DNA of 64,000 nucleotides from Hypomyces perniciosus (GCA_008477525.1 SPDT01000013.1:1411501-1475500); one strand, 5' to 3'; shown: positions 23,119 through 35,876, counted from the stretch's first letter. The notes: a model not told the origin generated them from the letters alone. Numbers and translations are program-made.

Positions 23119-24575
23119 CTATACCTTTCCAAAGACCTTGATCATGTCTCGCAACAAGTTGCCATTCTCCTCCATTGTACCGACAGTAATTCTCAAGCAA
23201 CCCTCACACCCCTCTACATCGCCGACGTAAGAAACTGCCGTGTCATACTCTGACCTTAGTACTTCCCAGGCTCGCCTGGCTCTGGCACCGTCACGAACAC
23301 CAGCGGGTCCTTCCGCAGTCCAGACAGGCAGGAGGATGAAGTTGGCAGCATTTCCCCCGATTGGCGGCCCTACTCTGACAGCAGAAAGCTCTGGGCCCTG
23401 CGCCTCATCTATCAGTCTCTCTCTAAACCCAACCACTGTGGTCACCGCAGTCTGGTATGACTGCTGGTAGGCTGGTGAAAGGGCCATCATCGCAAGTGCC
23501 GCCGTGGGACTGGAGATGGAAAAGGGAATCTGGACCTTTTGCATCATCTCCGTGATCGCTTCATGGGCATACGCAATTCCAAGTCTGTAGTCTCGATTTC
23601 AGCACACAATCCTCAAGAGTCGTAACAAACTAGCCAAAGGTGGCAAATCATCCGGGTTATCAGTGCGTCATACCTGATGCCTGCTAGGCCATACGACTTG
23701 CTCAGCGTCTGAAGCACAACGAGGTTGGGGAACTGATCCATGAGTGAAAGTGCTGATATCCCATTTGCTTCTGGAGCAAAGTCTATGTAAGCCTCATCAA
23801 CTACGACGAGACCCTTGAATACTGAAAAGCAGGAAATGTTAGATCGGTGCTGATGAGATTTAGGCTTGAGGTTGTGAACCTACCGGGAGATTTGAGAATC
23901 TCTTGGATTTGCTGCAATGGGATAATTGAACCGGTCGGGTTTCCAGGCGATGTAAGAAAAACCAACTTGATCCTTTCGTTTTGTGCCAGAATGTCGAGAA
24001 TCTCCGGGACATGAAGATGAAAGTCATCCTCAACAAAACGTAGCTTAGACTCAAATACATTGACGTCGTTTATGGCAGCTCTAGACTGATACAGGGGAAA
24101 TGTCGGAGGCGTGACAAGAATGGAGTCCTCTCCAGGACTACATGTGACTCGGATAAGAAGGTCGACTAAGTCGACTGCTCCAGCTCCGAGAGTCATCATC
24201 CCGATACGGCTCTCCAGGAGGCCTCTGGAGGACACAATCTGCTGTTTCAATTGAGCCATTGAAGCTGACGGATATCTGTTTAGATGCAGAGACTCTGAGA
24301 ATAGCAATGTCGCAAGATCCGAGTCTCTGTAGTGGCTTCCGTTTAAGGCATCACGAGACGTCTGGCCTTTCCGGCCCAGACAACTTCCCACAGAGTTTTC
24401 ATTGGCATCCAAAAGAATCTTGGATCTTGAGCGAATTTCACTAAAGTTCGGAGGTAAAGCTCTCTGTGAGATTGGTTTCAGTCTTCAACTTCTGTGAAAG
24501 TTGAATCAAGATGCGTACCTTGGCTAAGAGAATGTTGGGTCGGATTATGGTTTCCAATTCCAGTTGTCGAGTCAT
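23119..24575 (-). CDS. HisC-like class I/II aminotransferase (about 401 aa)
   Basis: A PLP fold-type I aminotransferase of the histidinol-phosphate/aromatic type. Exons: 24575-24519, 24418-23884, 23821-23674 and 23584-23122; introns of 100, 62 and 89 bp. Signatures: [10 protein letters not shown] (N-terminal substrate loop), [10 protein letters not shown] (cofactor-binding Asn), [10 protein letters not shown] (Asp/Tyr), [11 protein letters not shown] (Schiff-base Lys) and a C-terminal GNAANF/LRITVG region. The first exon (19 residues, ending [10 protein letters not shown]) and its acceptor are the least certain part: the acceptor CCAAG at 24419-24421 keeps frame but omits part of the usual PYR segment. 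Duplicates of HisC in gene clusters often use aromatic amino acids. It faces FAD monooxygenase 2 across a 946-bp divergent promoter. Confidence 0.83.
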
Positions 24576-25521
24576 TGTTACCATTCAAGAATACGTGAAA
24601 CGTTGGGTGTGAATCTACAGGTCATCCAAAGAGCGTTGAGAGCGATGTTCCGGTATCAAGCGCGACATTCCGCAACTATATCAGCCGAATAGGTATGATG
24701 AGAATGCACGAGCCAACCCGCAGCAATCGGGGTAAGGGCGCCATCTCATCAGTTCTATGACCGCCAATGTGGCACTGGGACATACATTATGCGACTCCAC
24801 AAAGACAATCTTACGATACTGATCTTCTTGCCTGTCTGGCTCTTCCGTGAACAACACGGCTACTTACCGCCTGGGATGCGGTCTTCACCTTGTCTACTTT
24901 CGTGTTGTACACGCAAGACTAAGGTACTAGTAATAGTGCATCCAATTTAGGTAATCTCTGCATTAATTGGGATTTCGGGTATGAAGTAATAGCACAGGGC
25001 CAACGTTGAGGAGCCTACCCGACCGTTCAGCCCGCCACGGACCCATCCCCCTTTATTTCTTTGCTTTTTTTGCCGGGAGCAATGATATCATATCTTCCCA
25101 GTCTTCTCAGTCTCCCCAGTGGTACTCCGTACATAAGTGGGAATCATATGTAAGAATGTGGGTAGCATTCGTGACCGCAGTCGCGTTGTGCGTCACTGAG
25201 TGAAACCCAACAAGGATGGTCGAAGCTGAGTTGGGTCTACGAGTTATGTAGAGACTCCTCCGTACTATTAGCATGCATGTCAATGTCGCCCCCTGCAGCC
25301 CGCACTATCGGGAAAAGAGAGGCCAAGCCTAAATAGAGAAACACGGTGCTATGATCCCGATGACTTGCTAGTACGAGAATGTTATTGACAAAGTCACATC
25401 GCGCAAGGTCTTTTCACCTCCCAATCTTCCCACATCATCAGCCTTGGTTCTTTAAGTCTCATCTTAGCCATTCACACACCATAGTAACATTGGGCACGCA
25501 CAGAGACCTGAACTAGACGAA
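24576..25521. promoter_or_regulatory. Divergent promoter region, HisC-like / FAD monooxygenase 2
   Basis: About 950 bases with no supported coding sequence; the 65-residue open frame at 25006 looks spurious. Contains a GTACTCCGTACAT motif near 25122. It probably carries promoters for both flanking genes. Confidence 0.45.
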
Positions 25522-26899
25522 ATGCTGCATAGACAACCCGTTCTCATCATAGGGGCAGGCATTGCTGGGTTGGTGCTGGCTCAAGGCCTTCGAAAGGTAA
25601 CGCATCGTCCGAATTATGGCCCTTTGGCATTTGTACTGATAGGAAGGGGAAGCTCGGTATCCCATTTTTGATCTTTGAGCGTGATACCGCTGCGAACAGT
25701 CGACTTCAAGGATGGGCTCTGACGATTCACTTCGCCCTCAGTCAGCTCATCGAGCTGCTTCCAGATGACATCCTGGAACAGCTGGATGAGGTTCAAGTTG
25801 ATCCTCACCTTGCGTATGATCGCAGCAATTCCGTATTCATCAATCTCGAGACGTGTGAGTACAAATGGAAATTACCTCCAGGCTATGGCACGAGGAAGCG
25901 ATTGGCGCGTGACCGTTTTCGCCAGCTGCTGCTTACTGGCCTCGAGGAGCACATCCACTGGGGAAAAGAGTTCGTGAGCTTCACAGTCACCGAAGGACTT
26001 CCTACCGCCATATTTAAGGATGGCACCATGTACAATGGGCAGCTTCTGGTGGGTGCTGATGGCTCCTCATCCAGACTCCGATTGCAGTTATACGATCTCA
26101 GTTTGTCGCCCGTGAAGCCCCTGCCCATCACATTCCTCGGGACATCGCTACTTGTGAAAGAACAACAGCTTCTGGCATTGCGAGATATTGACCCGACATT
26201 GTTCCAAGGCTGTCACCCGAGATCAGCCACATGGATGTGGTTTTCTATCATGGAGTCACCAGCCGTCAACGGAACCGCATCCCTTCTTCCTGAGGAGCGC
26301 CTATGGAAGATTCAGCTATGTCTCTCGTGGCCGTCAAGCAATACTAAGAATGCCGAAGATCTCTCGACAGATGAACTGCGCGTTCAAGCCATGCGACAGA
26401 AGGCGGCCGAATTTCACGATAGGCTGAAGGAAATCTTTTACAATGGCTTGAGTAGGACCCACCGACCAGTACTAAAGATCAATCTTTTCGATTGGTCCAT
26501 TCCGGATAATCGAGCATTCGATCCAAACGGTGCCGTTGTACTTGTTGGAGATGCTGCGCACACTATGTCTATGTGTAAGTGGCGGCTCATAGTAATAGGC
26601 ACCCCTTTCAGACCACTGACAGGATGTGATTGTGTACAGACCGAGGCGAAGGCTTCAATCACTCCATCATAGATGCCTATCACCTCGTCAATGCCATCAA
26701 GAAGATGCATGGCTCATACAACAGTGAGGCCAATTTCGAAGTGGTTCGTAAACGAGTGATTGAGGAGTATGAGGCAGAGGTCAAAACTCGTGGCAGATCG
26801 GCTGTTGCCTTCTGTCGGGAGGCATGCTTGGAGGTTCATGATTGGGACAAGCTATCAGAAAACAGCGTTGTGCGAAAACGCAGTGCTCACATTGTATGA
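25522..26899 (+). CDS. FAD-dependent monooxygenase 2 (420 aa)
   Basis: A second group A flavin monooxygenase, clearly distinct from the one at 21514. Exons 25522-25596, 25647-26574 and 26640-26896; introns of 50 bp (acceptor GGAAG) and 65 bp. The short first exon carries the whole Rossmann motif, VLIIGAGIAGLVLAQGLRK. LLVGADGSSSRLR is the DG motif; VVLVGDAAHTMSMYRGEG (about residue 322) is the GD motif, split by intron 2. DAYHLVNAIKK follows, as usual in this family. The gene ends only 10 bases from the end of the convergent UDP-glycosyltransferase gene, so their 3' UTRs must overlap. The substrate is not predictable from sequence alone. Confidence 0.9.
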
Positions 26900-26909
26900 G
26901 GCTTTTGAA

Positions 26910-28922
26910 CTATCTTATATATCTTTTCAAGAAATTCTGTAATGCCAGCTCTCCAGTTCCACCATCGCCCCACGAAGCAGCCATTTCTTCCGCCAAACGC
27001 TCCGCATTAGCCCTCTTCGTTCTGCCCCTTTCTCCCGAAAGTTCATCCAAGATGCATTCAATCTCGACTCTGAATAATTCAGGCGTCCCATCAGGTGTTT
27101 CACCCGTAGCTAAAATTGGCATTCTTCCTGCTTGTCCACTTCTTACTTGCAACACTTCCCATGCAATGTCAAGCTTCTCGGCCATTCGGCTCGCATTGTC
27201 CGCCTGATCGGCCGCAAATGGCCAAACAATCCTGTGTGAAAGGTAATTAGCCTGGTGGATAATCCACGTCCGCGTTATTCTGAACTCACATAGGCACTCC
27301 TTGACTCAGTGCCTCTTGAGCGCTTCCCAGGCCTCCGTGTGTGAGGAATATTCCACAGACCTAACGTCTGGTATCAGTAGTGCTTGTAACTAAGAGGGAG
27401 AAAAGGGAGCCAGACTTCGTGTGATAGTATCGACTGCTGTGGCGCCCAGCTGACGAAGAAGCACTGTCCAGGAACCTCAAATTCCGATTTTAGCTTAGAT
27501 ATAGCGGCTTTTGGACATCTATTGTGCGATAGAAGCTAGAGTAACGTGTCAATGAAGGGTCCTTTTTCAGTGACCGAGTAGCCACTCACATATGGGATAC
27601 ATCTAAATCGCAGCGTTAAAAGGAGAACACGCAAATGTTCGGTTGAAGAAGGCCTTCCGCATCCCGCTGTCAGATACTAGAGATTGTGACTGATTTACCA
27701 AATGCTTACCAATGCTCGCTACCAAAGCTGATATACATTAATGATCTCGGCCCAGACGTTTCGCGCACGTGGTTGAGAAAATGAACAATCTCGTCGCGAC
27801 AATTCCCGGGTAAATTCACCATCTCAACCTCGAGACATTTGCGCAGAAACTTTGATGATCCGCGCTGAAGAGGAATCAAAGGTCCCATATGAAAGGCGGG
27901 TACAGAAGCAGTGGTAAGGCTTTCATTGAATGCATCAAGACATTCGGTCCCGTCATATGCTGAGCACCATGATGTGATGAATCCGTCGCATTCATTCACA
28001 AATCTATAAGATAAGGTGTCAGCTTAGAATTTCCATATTCTCATACGGATTGGGGAATATGAAGTTGTACATACTTTGCAACCTGTGAGATCTTCTCGTA
28101 GACGTTCCGCTTCTGTATTTTGTTTATGTCTTGTGGATGAAATTCCCAGTCATACTTGGCAGGGAGTCCTGGAGTCTGGATAATATCCCCTTTTGTCTCG
28201 TGGTACATAACGTCCTCAAACTTCAACTTTCCGTTCTGAAACGCTCGAAGAACGTCCCCAAGGGCACTGAATGATGCAGGTCCAGCGAATCTGAGAAGGG
28301 AAGCTGCTGACATATTCGCCCACTGAAGGATCTGGGGATGGAACGTAAAGGACCTGATGACTTCCAGCCATGCCAGTTGGAAACCCTGCGGAATACAAAT
28401 CAGCTCACATTTCTGCCATTATTGCACATGTGGTTGGCACGAACATCCAAGATGACAACCGAGGGACGCGGGGCGGCAGCATAGGTTATTCCTTTGTACT
28501 CGCACAGAAGAGGTTGCTCGTCCAGCACCTGTTGCCATAAGTCTCGAAAACTCTGAATACCAGAGTGTTCTGAGCTTTCAATCGTCTTGCCAACTCCAAG
28601 AACCCTGGTAAACAAAATGTCACGAAAAATTCATTAGCGGGTTATATCACGAATAACATTACTCACCTCAACGTTCCATGTGCGTGGTCGTGACTTGGTT
28701 CATAGCGCGCAAGTTCGTCTGTCACTTTCTGGATAATATCGCCTTTATTTTCCACGAAAAATGAGATTGTGACATTCTCACTGGCGATAATTCGGGAAGA
28801 AAGCAGACAAAGTCCCCGCAGATGGCCTAAATCAACCTTAGCAGAGGTGTTTCCACCCAACTCGAGGATTCGACCTCACTCAATGAAGGCTTGGCCGATA
28901 CGACTAAATGAACATGCGCCAT
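26910..28922 (-). CDS. UDP-glycosyltransferase, GT1 family (about 510 aa, 9 exons)
   Basis: A GT1 glycosyltransferase that would attach a sugar from a UDP donor to a small molecule. Nine exons are needed: introns lie near 28837-28901, 28605-28666, 28386-28444, 28004-28074, 27654-27709, 27536-27589, 27361-27415 and 27232-27289, all GT-AG and 54-71 bp, and all together keep a frame of 510 residues. The donor-binding (PSPG-like) block near the C-terminus reads FVSWAPQQSILSH, then FLTHGGLGSAQEALSQGVPM and IVWPFAADQADN, and is split by two introns. YISFGSEHW marks the start of the C-terminal Rossmann domain. The first exon and first intron are uncertain, because two alternative donors fit. No transmembrane anchor is seen, so it is probably cytosolic as in other fungal sterol/metabolite UGTs. 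Confidence 0.83.
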
Positions 28923-30752
28923 GGTCAAATTCCGGTAGATGAGAGGTACGTGCTGCCCAGACTTGCGTTGTGATGCCACTTCAGATGATTGAGGCGGCCG
29001 AGCATGGACTAGCCCCAGGCTCGGGTTGGAGAAGTTGGTGGTATAGGCATACCCAGGATATATATTCCTTTCAATTCAGTTATGAGATCCATTGTTGTTC
29101 GTTGTTCGTGGTCCATGCAATCATTGATGTAAATATTGCTGTACACAATTCTATATACCTTTTGCTACATCGACTCCTGCATGATGCAAGTAAAGAGGCA
29201 CTGGCAATCTCCAGTCTGGCACTCGGGCCATCGGATTCGGATCATCGGGTTCGGCTCACACACTCTGTTGGATCTCTTATTATTTTGCTTCTTTGGAACA
29301 AAGTTTGCACTCAGTACAGCCAGTCTATGAGGACTTGTAGGATAGCCGAATTTCCCACGTGCATAGCTGCATATTTTCTGAGTATTGCCAAGAGGCTTGG
29401 GCAGATCAGGTGATTGGTATATTCAGGGCATGACTGTTCTTCTCCTTGGACTATTAAATTGGAGATGGAATACTTCTCTGATGTGGAAAGACAGACAGAA
29501 TCTGAGATTGAGTGATCATATAAACAATAATTTGCCGAAAAAGCGTCGAGATTCGCCAGTTGCCCTTGTAATTCAAGTAGATCCAACGAGTAATGTTCAC
29601 GCGAAGTATCTGCCTATGATAATAGCCTGCGATTCTGTAGTTCAATCAAGACGTGTCTCGCCTGTATATCTCCGCCCCATTCTTATTAGAGATACCGGGT
29701 CTGGGGAATAGAGGGGTGATATGAGAAGTGTTAAACTGCATCACGACGGCATTCATTTCTTGGCACATTAGATAACGTACATCCAAGCAAGAACTCAAAT
29801 ACGTTCTTGCTGGTGATGCTCATCCGGTTCTTTGTCATGTGTGATTTTCCAAGGTTCCCTCCCATAAGACCGTCTACTGTCGCGTAACACGGTTATGTAG
29901 TCAGTCTGAACAATAATAGGGCATTCTGGGCAACTGAAGTTCCGCTCAATTACACTGTGTTATGTGATGCAAGACTCGGTAAATCAGGCTAGGGGAGGAT
30001 GAGGGGTATGTAAGGATTTCTAAGAGTATGCACTGATAAATGAGTCACGCAGTGCTTGGGATATGTCACATGTTCATGGATAGGTTCAACATTTGATCAC
30101 ATGTGCCCTTGAATATAGGCTTCGCTGCTGTTTGCCGGTGATCATGACGAATCTTCTAGCCTCTAGCTTTCACTTTTCTAATAACCCACAACCACAACTA
30201 GGCAAGGCGGGATCGTATCGAAGTTAACCTGGGATTAGCACGCTGGGTAAGAGCGGGAATCAGGACAGCACCAAAACGGAGCAGGACCCGAGGGGCCTAG
30301 ATGGCTCGGCTTCATGTTCCAAGAATCCCTTCGGTTGATCGATTTGACCACTAGTATTACTAATACTACCCCGTAGATACCAATACTTACATTGGCGATG
30401 GTAGGCTGGTGAACCCCTCATCATCGAGGTGCCCCGCCGTGAAAACTACCTAGTCCTCGTATCCCTTTGTGCTAGGTACTCCGTGTTTGGCCCAGCATGA
30501 GGGAACAGGTAATCCATCCTCGCTGGCTCGACTGCATGATAGGTGATTGGTCTCGCGTTATACTATGGAATGGGATACGAGTTTCATGCCGTGTAACATA
30601 AAATCAGGGAAACCCTGCAGCTCGACATATGACTAGAAATATTTGATATATCTCTGACGCCACTCGGGCTGGGCCATATACGAGTACATGTCTGACTGCC
30701 CAAGCGACGTGACAATGCATATTTCTCTGCAGCAGATACTCCATAGAGTCCC
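28923..30752. other. Intergenic region, holds a dispersed-repeat copy
   Basis: About 1.8 kb without a supported gene. The open frames up to 147 residues at 28970-29413 conflict with each other and show no family features. A copy of the dispersed repeat lies at 29882-29945. Confidence 0.5.
29882..29945 (+). repeat. Dispersed repeat, copy 1
   Basis: Shares the core TAGTCAGTCTGAACA, then ATAGGGCATTCTGGGCA and ACTGAA, with copies near 39558-39620 (opposite strand) and 41342-41394 (same strand). The copies differ at many positions, so they are not recent duplicates. Confidence 0.7.
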
Positions 30753-31568
30753 GACCCACAACTTCGCCAGCCCCCCAAGGTCGCTATAGGTTTTACACCA
30801 AAAGTACTACCTTTTCAATACACCATAATAAATTCAATAGAAACGTGAAATAAAATACTTAACCTAGGATATGTAATTAATTAGCTAATATTTCTATTAT
30901 TAGGCTATAAAAAATTATATATAGCTATATTATATTTTAACAAAATTTTAAAGTATAAGATAAGTAAATGTTAAGGATTACTTATATTGTCTTAGTATTT
31001 CTTAACATTCCAAACGATTAAATCTGAAATCTAAATAAATATATAAAAGTCTATAATTTTCGTAGATTATATATTATTATATAGTATACCTATGTAGCAT
31101 TTATTAAGTGTTGAAAGTATACTCTATACCTATAAATCTAATAATATAATAACTTTTAATTTAATTTCTTAGTAAACTTAACTACATATAATACTTTAAA
31201 AAGAATCTAAAAATATCTTTATAGTTTATATATAAAACACTATATATTAATTAACTATTGTTAAAAGCATAGAATTTTATATGTTTATTGAAATTTTATA
31301 TTTAAGTATTTAATATGTTAAGGAATCTTAAGGAGTTGAGTGTAAACATTAATATTTCCATATCGTTTATTTTTAGAGCTTATTGCACTATTAATATATA
31401 ATATAATTTAAAAAAACATTATGTACATAAATAATATCTATTTAATTAAGTATCTTAAATCAAGGTATCCAATTTCATTTTATATAGTACTTTTAATAGA
31501 AATTTGAAAAGGCAGTACTTTTGGTGTAAAACCCTGGCGATCTTGGGGGGGTGGCGAGGTTCTGGGTC
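30753..31568. mobile_element. AT-rich element with about 65-bp inverted terminal arms
   Basis: The left arm 30753-30818 and right arm 31504-31568 are inverted copies: both contain TTTTACACCAAAAGTACT, GCCTTTTCAA/ACCTTTTCAA and a C6-7 run followed by AAGRTCGC. The 685-base core is overwhelmingly A/T with no open frame. This matches a RIP-degraded non-autonomous DNA transposon or MITE. It lies between the UGT and reductase genes and splits the metabolic gene block into two arms. Confidence 0.75.
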
Positions 31569-32149
31569 CGCACTATATATACTACTACTCCGTCGTATCG
31601 ATGAGAATTGACTAGTATTGCCTGTTTTTTAAAGATTTTGGATTGATTATTGTCCAAACGCCCACAAAATATTTCCACTTCTTGACCCTTATCAATGGGA
31701 CCCGTGGGTATCATTATAGTCATTCCTGACGAAATCCAGCGGCTAGATCCCACACCAATCATCCATCAAAAAAGTGGAGGATGACAAGGAAGTTGGTGGA
31801 CTCACTACGACGCTAACGATGACAAGAGAATGTGGCTGAATGAGGTTATGCAGGCTTGACTCGATACGTGCTCCGGTGTAGCTACTAGGTCCCGAATTTG
31901 ATTCCCTAGGGTCATTCAACGGAATGGCAGCATGCGGCAGCCGTTGCATAAGCAGCCGCACAGCATATGTTTGTGTTGATCTACCAATGTATGATAGTAA
32001 TAAATCGCCCCAAGAGTCTAAACTTGATCCTGAAGTTCCCCTCCTACACAAGATTGAGAGTGTCTTCAGGCAAGGAGAGTGGTTAATCTCTTTGTCATTT
32101 ACTTTTGAGCACATCATAGAAGAGTCGTATTCGCTAGCAAACACGCAAT
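31569..32149. other. Intergenic region upstream of the reductase gene
   Basis: Open frames on both strands overlap here without features. Probably promoter sequence for the gene at 32150. Confidence 0.4.
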
Positions 32150-33700
32150 ATGGCAGTGGTCTCGACCAAGACGCTTACGCCAACTACAGATGCAGGTGCA
32201 TTCGCTTTGCCAGCCGCTCAATATGCAGGCTCTATACCCTTCACCCAAAGACAACTGCTCCTTCATGAAGCCCGGCAGCCATACAGACTCCACACGGACA
32301 GACAGATCCCCCAGCTAAATTTTGGGGAGTTATTGGTCGAAATCTACGGCATTGGTCTGAACCCAATCGACTGGAAATCTGCGTAAGATAATCCCTGCAA
32401 GACTCCCACACCGTCCATGCGTCGTATTCTCAACAGGTATCATTAGGGCATTCGGCTTTGCACTTCCGCAGCTTCCCTGTCTCAATGGACGTGAGTTCAT
32501 CGGCAAGATCATCGCGTCAGAGGTCGATGATAACTGTGCTCTGAAACCAGGAGAATGGGTAATCAACATCCTCAGCTCCCTCACAACATGCTTCATGAAA
32601 GTAACTAACCGCGCGATGATAGGTTCTTGCTGTCTCCACGGATTACCGGGATTTTAGAAAATCTGCTTTTCAAGAATATGCCATCGTTTGCTGCTACAAT
32701 GCCATCAGGATTCCTCGGCATGTTGACCCATTCAAAGTTGCATCCATGGGCGTTGCCTATGTAGCTGCCGGTCTTTCTCTCGGCGTCTGTCTGGGCGTGA
32801 CCTTTACCAAGGGTCCAAAGAAGAGGGAGTTTAACCTCCTCGAAAATGCTCGTCGGCGACCAGAAGATGTGCCAGAAGATGTAAAGAGCGAGGTATTTGA
32901 GGCCTTGTCACCTTGCTCCCAAGCCCAACCAGGTGAATGGATATTGGTATATGGGGGTGAGTATATTTGTTAGACTGGGTGAAGTATCTCGATGGACGCT
33001 AACATTGCGAAGCATCAACAGTGACTGGCCAAATCACCATTCAGCTGGCTAAGCTTGGAGGACTCAGGGTCGTTGGAGTGGCTGATTTGGGCAAGCATCG
33101 GAAGCTCCTAGAGTCATTAGGGACTGGTAAGTCATGGCGATTAATGATGGAACCTCATGCTCACTACCATATTCAGACGCTTTGGTCGACAGGAATGACC
33201 TCGAACAAGCCAAAAGGGATGTCAAGAAACTCGTACCAAACTCATTGAGATTCGCCGTCGATACCGTTGGGTCAGAAACAGCGGCATGGTGCCAGGATGT
33301 TCTAGCCGCGCGTACAAGCTCCCGATACTCATCTCCTGGAAAAGAAACCCCAACAAATCCGCCACCGGCTGATCCAGCTACTCGAGGCGGTGGAAGCAAG
33401 CTCAGTCATCTTGTTGCTCTTACAGGAAGTCCCAAGACAAAATCCCCCAACGTGCAGGTACATACTGTACCTATCAAGTTGTTCCACACAAGCCAATACG
33501 TTGGTGGCCATCTGAGCAAGTGGCTATATGAACTGCTTGATACCGCCACTTTGCGACCTCCCGAGGTGGAGTTTATTCCGGGTGGCCTAGCTGCGGTAAA
33601 TGACGCATTAGACAAAATGAGACAAGGAAAGGCATCTGGGAAGAGGCTGGTGGTGAGAGTAAAAGAGCCTGACACAGGCATCTCACTTCCTTCTGCTTGA
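32150..33700 (+). CDS. Medium-chain dehydrogenase/reductase, zinc-type alcohol dehydrogenase-like (438 aa)
   Basis: A medium-chain reductase resembling ToxD/quinone-oxidoreductase and trans-acting enoyl reductases of secondary metabolism. Exons 32150-32382, 32447-32558, 32623-32956, 33013-33126 and 33177-33697; introns of 64, 64, 56, 50 bp. Several nearer acceptors give stops; those chosen restore WKSA, ILVYGASTVTGQITIQLAK and the DALVDRNDL join. Signatures: GIGLNPIDWKSA and LPCLNGREFIGKI (GroES-like half), VYGASTVTGQ (NADPH Rossmann loop) and FAVDTVG. The catalytic-zinc Cys/His set of true alcohol dehydrogenases is absent, so a zinc-free reductase is likely. It acts next to the flavoenzyme at 34398 in the same orientation. 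Confidence 0.86.
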
Positions 33701-34397
33701 AGCCATCACTCTATCTGATCACTAGACTCTTTTGATTTGGATAGCTTATTATATTTGCCTGTTTAATGAGCTCCCAAAAGTTGCCCATTTTGAATGCAGA
33801 CTTCGAGTAGTGCAATCGAGATATTCATTATTCGTATACGAAGTATTACGAAGTCCATTTCCCTAAATGTTCGTTTGCATGACTGTGCCACAGATGTCGT
33901 CATACGACTCCCCATTTGTGCTGTTGCATGATGGAAGCTTGCTCGTGGGGATGCACAAAAAGCAGCTAAGATGGTGATATTACTCCCCTGCATCACAAGA
34001 CTCACCCCCAAATATGACGTGATATACAGAGTACATAGCCCCATATCGATGTGACCCCCTCTCGTGAAGTGCTGCAGCACACCCTATGCGGTCTTTTGCG
34101 GTTCCCTGTCTCTCAAAGGTACATAGTAATGTTAGCTAGCCTTGGATACGATTACTGTGTGAGCTGAAGGCTATTGCAATCGGCAGCTAAGTGGCAGTAT
34201 CCCTGCCACACGGCATGCCCAGGGAAAGCGGGATATGTTACTATGAATCGGTCTTTACCGTGGATACAAGTATATTAAGCTGTACTTTCCTCTGCCATAT
34301 CTCGGTGATACCAGAAATGCAACACCGTTTTACTATTAACCAACACCCCTTGATGTGTCTCTCCGTGGCCTAGATATAGATTCACAATCTCAAAGAC
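33701..34397. other. Intergenic region
   Basis: About 700 bases between two codirectional genes. A tandem TACGAAGTATTACGAAG motif lies near 33835. No gene is seen. Confidence 0.5.
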
Positions 34398-35876
34398 ATG
34401 GCATCCAACGACGCATCCAATGCGAGGGCCATTCCAGGAACGGACCCCAGCGTCTACGCTGAGTATGAGTCCAAATGGTTAGCCCAACCTACCAATGCAG
34501 CAGAATGGCTACAACGGGCCAAAGATGTGGCATCCGTGCTGGCCAAAGACGCTGGAATCCGTGAACGGGAGAACAAATCTCCTCGCGCAGAGGTAGCCCT
34601 CCTCAAGCATTCGGGCCTCTTGAAGATCTTGGGACCCAAGAAATATGGTGGAGGTGAGCAACCGTGGAGCGTTGGGCTGGAAGCGATTCGAGAGGTTGCG
34701 AGAGGAGACGGGTAAGATGCACGCAAACTATCACCAGTACTGTTAAACTGATGGCGAAAAGATCTATTGGAATGTTGCTAGGGTACCATACTTTGTGGTC
34801 GACAACCGCCAATGTGGTCGGCAGCCCAGAGCAAGCCGACCGATTCCAGAAGCTCATCATTACTAACAACTACTTTGTTGGTGGTGCTGTCAACCCCCGA
34901 GACAATGATCTCAGGATTACATCTGACGGCGACAACATCGTCTACGAGGGCTTCAAGTTCTTCAACACCGGCGGCGTCATTTCCGACCTCACAGTGTTGG
35001 AGGGTACGCTTGAGGGTACCACGGATCACATCTTTGCCATTGTGAAGACCGACCAGCCCGGCATTGTTTTTTCGCACGACTGGGACAACATTGGCCTACG
35101 TTTGACTGAGTCTGGAAGCGTGAGGATTAGCAAGATTACAGCGCCTTGGGCCGATGCGTTGGGCTGGAATGCTGAGACGAGGAGGCCCGATCTTGCTATT
35201 CTTGGTATCCCGTTTGCAACGCTGTTCCTGCCGACGTGAGTAATAGATGCCTATTGTTGAGACGATAGCGGTGTACTAATACATTTCCAGAATACAACTA
35301 ATCTTCGTCAACTTTTATCTGGGCATTGCATGGGGGGCATTGGACGCCGGCTCGGCTTACACGAACAAGTCTACTCGAGCCTGGCCATACGGAGGTGACG
35401 TACGTAAATTACTTTTTGACACTGGTAAATAAAAACCACGATGCTAACAAATACGCATACAACAGAACAAGGAAAAGCCACAAGATGAGTTCTACATCCT
35501 GGCATCCTACGGCAACCACATTGCCTACCTCCGCGCTGCTATCGCACTGGCAGACAGAGCTAATGCCGAACTGGATTCAGCGTATGGGAACTCTGGAGAC
35601 CTAGAAAGCCGAGCAAAAGTCACCGCCAAGGATCGAGGTGAGGTCGCTGAATGGGTCGCTAGTGCCAAGGTCGTGGCCACGGAGACAAGTCTACGGGTGA
35701 CGAGTGGTGTGTTCGAGGTGACCGGAGCTAAATCCACGGCCACCAAGTACGGCTTGGACAGGTTCTGGAGAGACATTCGCACACATACGCTACATGATCC
35801 GGTGGCGTATAAGAATCGTGAATTGGGTCGCTTCCAACTTCTCGGGGAGTACCCTGAGCCAACCTGGTACACATAA
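34398..35876 (+). CDS. Acyl-CoA-dehydrogenase-fold flavin monooxygenase, DszC-like (435 aa)
   Basis: An acyl-CoA-dehydrogenase-fold flavoprotein of the DszC/SfnB type. Such enzymes use reduced FMN from a partner reductase to oxygenate sulfur, nitrogen or carbon. Exons 34398-34711, 34762-35235, 35291-35399 and 35466-35873; introns of 50, 55 and 66 bp. Segments: LKHSGLLKILGPKKYGGG (N-terminal helical domain), GYHTLWSTTANVVG, GGAVNPRD (beta domain) and a C-terminal four-helix part ending RFWRDIRTHTLHDPVAYKNR, a hallmark of the group. The catalytic Glu of true acyl-CoA dehydrogenases is not evident, which favours oxygenase rather than dehydrogenase activity. In fungal clusters such enzymes hydroxylate or N-oxygenate intermediates. 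No flavin reductase partner is adjacent. Confidence 0.86.

Noticed and set aside
28970..29711. Two + strand frames of 147 and 108 residues
   Set aside because: No start context, domain or signal peptide, and opposing frames of similar size; treated as chance.
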